The notes under the pieces: model-generated | Database searches by the model: none | What the model saw: only the letters and a program-made list of their open reading frames with translations | Told to the model about the DNA's origin: nothing | Translations under genes and position numbers: made by a program | Shown: positions 61,059-64,000 of the stretch, one piece after another | Layout of the letters: each line of letters starts with the position of its first letter | Position numbering within the stretch: position 1 is the first letter of the stretch | Assembly: GCA_965223355.1 (NCBI GenBank) | Contig: CBDCWE010000003.1 | Location: 3,906,001-3,970,000, forward strand | Length of the DNA stretch: 64,000 nucleotides | Reading direction: 5' to 3' | Source: Tectiglobus sp965223355 | GTDB taxonomy: Bacteria > Pseudomonadota > Alphaproteobacteria > Rhizobiales > Hyphomicrobiaceae

Positions 61059-62684
61059 ATGCACGAAATACTGGAATGGTACGACTACATCATCGTCGGG
61101 GCGGGAACCGCGGGCTGTCTGCTTGCCAACCGTCTGTCGGCTGACCCGGATGTCCGCGTGCTGGTGCTCGAAGCTGGCGGCAAGGATGACTACATCTGGA
61201 TCCGCATTCCTGTCGGCTATCTCTACTGTCACGGCAATCCTCGCGTCGATTGGGGGTTCAAGACGGCGCCGTCCGACGGCCTCAATGGCCGCAGTTTGAA
61301 CTATCCGCGCGGCAAGGTGCTCGGCGGCTGTTCATCCATCAACGGCATGATCTACATGCGCGGTCAATCGCAGGACTATGATCTGTGGCGCCAGCACGGC
61401 AATCCCGGCTGGTCGTGGCAGGACGTGCTGCCCTACTTCATGCGCCACGAAGACCAACTGGCGCTTGATCCGGCCGACTTTGAAGGTGTCCACAGCCGCG
61501 GCGGCGAATGGCGGGTCGAGAGCCCGCGCATCAGTTGGGACGTGCTCGATGCCTGGGCTGCCGCGGCCGAGCAAGCCGGGATTCCCAGGGTCAAGGATTT
61601 TAATCGTGGCGACAACGAAGGCACCAGCTATTTCCAGGTGAACCAGCGCTCGGGCGTGCGCTGGAATACGGCGCGCGGCTTTCTCAGGCCGGTTCTTGAT
61701 CGCGACAACCTGACGATTGTCACACATGCCCATGCGCAGCGCCTGATCGTCGATGGGCGCAAGGTCGTCGGGGTTGACATTCTTCGCAACAACATCCCGA
61801 TGCAACTGGGCGCCACGCGCGAAGTGCTGCTGGCGGCGGGCGCGATCGGGTCGCCACAGCTGCTGCATTTGTCGGGCATTGGACCCGGCGAACTTTTGCA
61901 GAAGCTTGAAATTCCGGTGGTCGCAGAACGCGGTGAGGTTGGTGCCAACTTACAGGATCATCTGCAGATCCGCTGTGCCTATAAGGTGCAAGGCGTGAAG
62001 ACGCTCAATGAAAACGCGCAAACGTTGTGGCAAAAGGCCAAGATCGCGCTCGAATATGCGCTGACGCGAGGCGGGCCGATGTCGATGGCGCCATCACAGC
62101 TCGGTACATTTGCCAAATCTGATCCGTCGAGAGAAACCGCCAACCTGCAATATCACATTCAGCCATTGTCGCTCGACAAGTTCGGGGCGCCGCTGGATGC
62201 GTTTCCGGCATTCACGGCAAGTGTTTGCAACGTTCGCCCAACCAGTCGCGGATACGTCCGGATCGTATCTCCCAAGCCCGCAGATGCGCCGGAGATCCAG
62301 CCGAATTATCTGGCAACGGATGAGGACTGCCACGTCGCCGCGGATGCGATACGCCTGACGCGTCACATCGTGCGCCAGCCGGCATTACAGGCGCATTGCC
62401 CGGAGGAGTTTCGGCCCGGTCCGGGCGTGCACGATGAAGATTTTGAAGGTTTGGTGCGTGCTGCGGGCGACATATCGACGACGATCTTTCATCCGGTCGG
62501 GACCTGCCGGATGGGTAGCGATGACGGTGCGGTGGTCGATCCGCGGTTGCGCGTTCAAGGCATCGATGGTTTGCGCGTTGTCGACGCCTCGATCATGCCG
62601 ACCATCACGTCCGGCAACACCAATTCCCCGACCCTCATGATCGCAGAAAAGGCCGCCGACATGATCGCCGAGGATTGGCGGTAA
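61059..62684 (+). CDS. GMC-family FAD oxidoreductase (choline/alcohol dehydrogenase-like)
   Basis: A 541-residue flavoenzyme. The FAD-binding VGAGTAGCLLANRLS is near residue 12 and VLVLEAGG follows. GGCSSINGMIYMRGQSQDYD is GMC signature 1 and GAIGSPQLLHLSGIGP is signature 2. The catalytic His lies in FHPVGTCRMG and the second base region is SGNTNSPTLMIAEKAADMI. The ATG at 61059 follows GGAGG at some distance. Members oxidise primary alcohols. It lies 64 bp after the thioesterase and is probably part of the same catabolic unit. Confidence 0.92.
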   Translation: MHEILEWYDYIIVGAGTAGCLLANRLSADPDVRVLVLEAGGKDDYIWIRIPVGYLYCHGNPRVDWGFKTAPSDGLNGRSLNYPRGKVLGGCSSINGMIYMRGQSQDYDLWRQHGNPGWSWQDVLPYFMRHEDQLALDPADFEGVHSRGGEWRVESPRISWDVLDAWAAAAEQAGIPRVKDFNRGDNEGTSYFQVNQRSGVRWNTARGFLRPVLDRDNLTIVTHAHAQRLIVDGRKVVGVDILRNNIPMQLGATREVLLAAGAIGSPQLLHLSGIGPGELLQKLEIPVVAERGEVGANLQDHLQIRCAYKVQGVKTLNENAQTLWQKAKIALEYALTRGGPMSMAPSQLGTFAKSDPSRETANLQYHIQPLSLDKFGAPLDAFPAFTASVCNVRPTSRGYVRIVSPKPADAPEIQPNYLATDEDCHVAADAIRLTRHIVRQPALQAHCPEEFRPGPGVHDEDFEGLVRAAGDISTTIFHPVGTCRMGSDDGAVVDPRLRVQGIDGLRVVDASIMPTITSGNTNSPTLMIAEKAADMIAEDWR

Positions 62685-62755
62685 AGCGCCGTTTGTCCGG
62701 GTTTTCAGGAGCTTGCGGCGGCGCAGCGGGTTGGTTCGAGCCAACTCTGAAAGAC

Positions 62756-62889
62756 TACAGCAACCTGCCTTTATTCGGAATCGGAACGATCCCGAATAAA
62801 GGCAGGTTGCTCGCCTCTAAAGTGGCGATCATCTTTGTGCTTTAAGTTGGAACCGCAAGAGCGGTTCCAACTTAAAGCACGATGATCTA
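62756..62889 (+). repeat. Repeat family B, copy 8
   Basis: Full two-hairpin copy with one change at the left end (TACAGCAACC instead of TAGAGCAACC) and an intact right end GATGATC-TA. It lies between convergent genes. Confidence 0.92.
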
Positions 62890-62943
62890 GGGCCCGCGGA
62901 CGCGAGCAATCTCCCGGGCAACCCGCATGTCATGCGGTTTGCT

Positions 62944-64000
62944 TCAATTGATCCGCAACGCATTGCGCGCCCAGTTCGGTCGTACCTCGGCACCGAAATA
63001 GCCCGCCGACGTAGCCTGCGACGGCGAATTGGCCGGCCGTGTGCCAGTGGCGGCGCCAAGTGCACCGATCGCCCGCCTCAGTCGGCCGGATCGCCAACGT
63101 TTGCGGCGCTGGGCGGCGGCCAGCTGCTTCGCCCGGCGCGCAGCGCGCCGAGGGTTGGCGCTCGGTAGCGAAATCAGCGGCGTGAAGTGGCCGTCACTGG
63201 CAATCAATTCAGGCGAGATCGCCAAATTGATGACAATCGTCGAATTGGTCGAATTGTTGGTCGGTGCCGGATTTGTGGCGGTGGCCGGCGGCTTGACGGG
63301 CGCTGCGGTTGTGGCGATCGTCTTGATCAATTTGGCGGCGGCGCGCAGTTTCGGCGTCCTGGTGTCGAGCCCGGAGCGGCTGGCGGCGTCATCGCGAGGC
63401 GGCGAGCCGGTGCGATGCGGCGAGCCGGTTGCCTGGTCAGCAACCACGACAACTTGATTGGCACGCGATGAAGCGCCGTGACGGGGCAACGACGGTGTCT
63501 TTTGATTTGACGGTATCGTTTGATTTGCGGTGTGAACCGCGCCCGGCGGCGTGTCAGCTGCCCGTGGCGCATCGCGCCCGGCGGTGCTCGGACTTACAAC
63601 CGGTGTGGTGCTGCCGATCGGCGGTTTCATCTTGGACTTTGTCTTAACCCAGGCCGCCACCGCGCTGGCCGGCCCGAACGACTTTAGCTCAGTTGGGCGA
63701 GGTGCCGGTGCAACGGTCGACGGCCTTGCCACCCGTGCCGCAGCAGGCTTGGGGCCGGATTTCGGAGCAATCGACTGGGCCGCCGGACCGGCGGTTTGCA
63801 GCGGCCCCGATGAGGCCTCATCTGCCGGCGACAGGGCGTAAACTTTAAAGGCTCCGAACGCCATTCTGGTCTTTGCGCTGTTTATGCCTTGCGCAGGTGG
63901 TGGGCGATCGGGATCCTGCTTGAGGGGTGATGAGAACCGGAACGCGCCGGTGTAGTCCAGCCGCAGGACAGTGTCAAAGTCCGCCGTTGCTTGAGATGCG
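62944..64000 (-). CDS. Pro/Ala-rich hypothetical protein (partial, continues past window edge)
   Basis: The frame is open to the right window edge, so the ATG at 63864 is probably internal. Before it the frame reads DFDTVLRLDYTGAFRFSSPL and RPPPAQGINSAKTRMAFGAF, which look like folded coding sequence. The following ~200 residues are Pro/Ala/Ser/Thr-rich and likely disordered, then a short ordered part (NSTIVINLAISPELIASDGH) and a basic tail with many Arg. I do not recognise the family. The visible part is at least 352 codons. Confidence 0.6.
   Translation of the reverse strand, partial: ASQATADFDTVLRLDYTGAFRFSSPLKQDPDRPPPAQGINSAKTRMAFGAFKVYALSPADEASSGPLQTAGPAAQSIAPKSGPKPAAARVARPSTVAPAPRPTELKSFGPASAVAAWVKTKSKMKPPIGSTTPVVSPSTAGRDAPRAADTPPGAVHTANQTIPSNQKTPSLPRHGASSRANQVVVVADQATGSPHRTGSPPRDDAASRSGLDTRTPKLRAAAKLIKTIATTAAPVKPPATATNPAPTNNSTNSTIVINLAISPELIASDGHFTPLISLPSANPRRAARRAKQLAAAQRRKRWRSGRLRRAIGALGAATGTRPANSPSQATSAGYFGAEVRPNWARNALRIN

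Overview
The window is GC-rich chromosomal DNA from an alphaproteobacterium, most likely a member of the Hyphomicrobiales (Rhizobiales). The evidence is the gene content and order: glyA-nrdR-ribD-ribE-ribBA-ribH-nusB-thiL; a RibB protein with a degenerate RibA domain; an NDUFA12-type complex I subunit next to a DUF2155 gene; a MarR protein of the LdtR type upstream of an L,D-transpeptidase; a long B12-dependent ribonucleotide reductase; and dapA-smpB beside a lytic transglycosylase. The genus cannot be fixed from sequence alone. There is no prophage, CRISPR array or rRNA operon.

Layout. 1-4.6 kb: a partial CobW GTPase, a class II aldolase, an HpaI-type aldolase, a methyltransferase and a TetR/COQ9-like protein. 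4.6-14 kb, minus strand: one long housekeeping run from glyA through the riboflavin genes, nusB and thiL, with the H+-pyrophosphatase hppA after a gap. 14.5-16 kb: tRNA-Ser(GCT), followed at once by a dead IS481 copy whose transposase is split by a small palindromic element. 16.4-24 kb: altronate dehydratase-like, GFA, a MerR-ATPase fusion, crotonase, Nudix, an esterase and a GNAT gene with an in-frame stop. 24-27.3 kb: a MarR-EmrA-EmrB efflux operon. 27.4-34 kb: smpB, dapA, slt, a hydrolase and a FAD oxidoreductase. 34-43 kb: a solute-binding protein, a family 2 glycosyltransferase, ldtR and the L,D-transpeptidase, a hydrolase-like protein and an exported MsrB-MsrA pair. 43-52 kb: an OmpA-like protein, sfsA, a CinA-type protein, hypotheticals and nrdJ. 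52-57.6 kb: NDUFA12, DUF2155, small secreted proteins, an MFS carrier and a GNAT. 57.9-62.7 kb: a catabolic-looking cluster (acyl-CoA ligase, zinc-less MDR reductase, hotdog thioesterase, GMC oxidoreductase). The window ends inside a Pro/Ala-rich protein of unknown function.

The most striking feature is the intergenic DNA. At least four families of palindromic repeats recur. Family B has two hairpins (about 135 bp, eight recognisable copies plus fragments). Family A has a string of five hairpins (about 150 bp, five copies and a fragment). Family C is a roughly 265 bp palindrome, and family D a roughly 110 bp inverted repeat. B, C, D and the element inside the IS481 transposase are bounded by TA dinucleotides. 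The IS481 insertion shows a TA target duplication directly. Several B and D copies begin exactly in the stop codon of the neighbouring gene. Short 13-16 bp tandem arrays are also scattered through the intergenic spaces. These suggest non-autonomous elements moved by a TA-specific (IS630/Tc1-type) transposase that is not encoded in this window.
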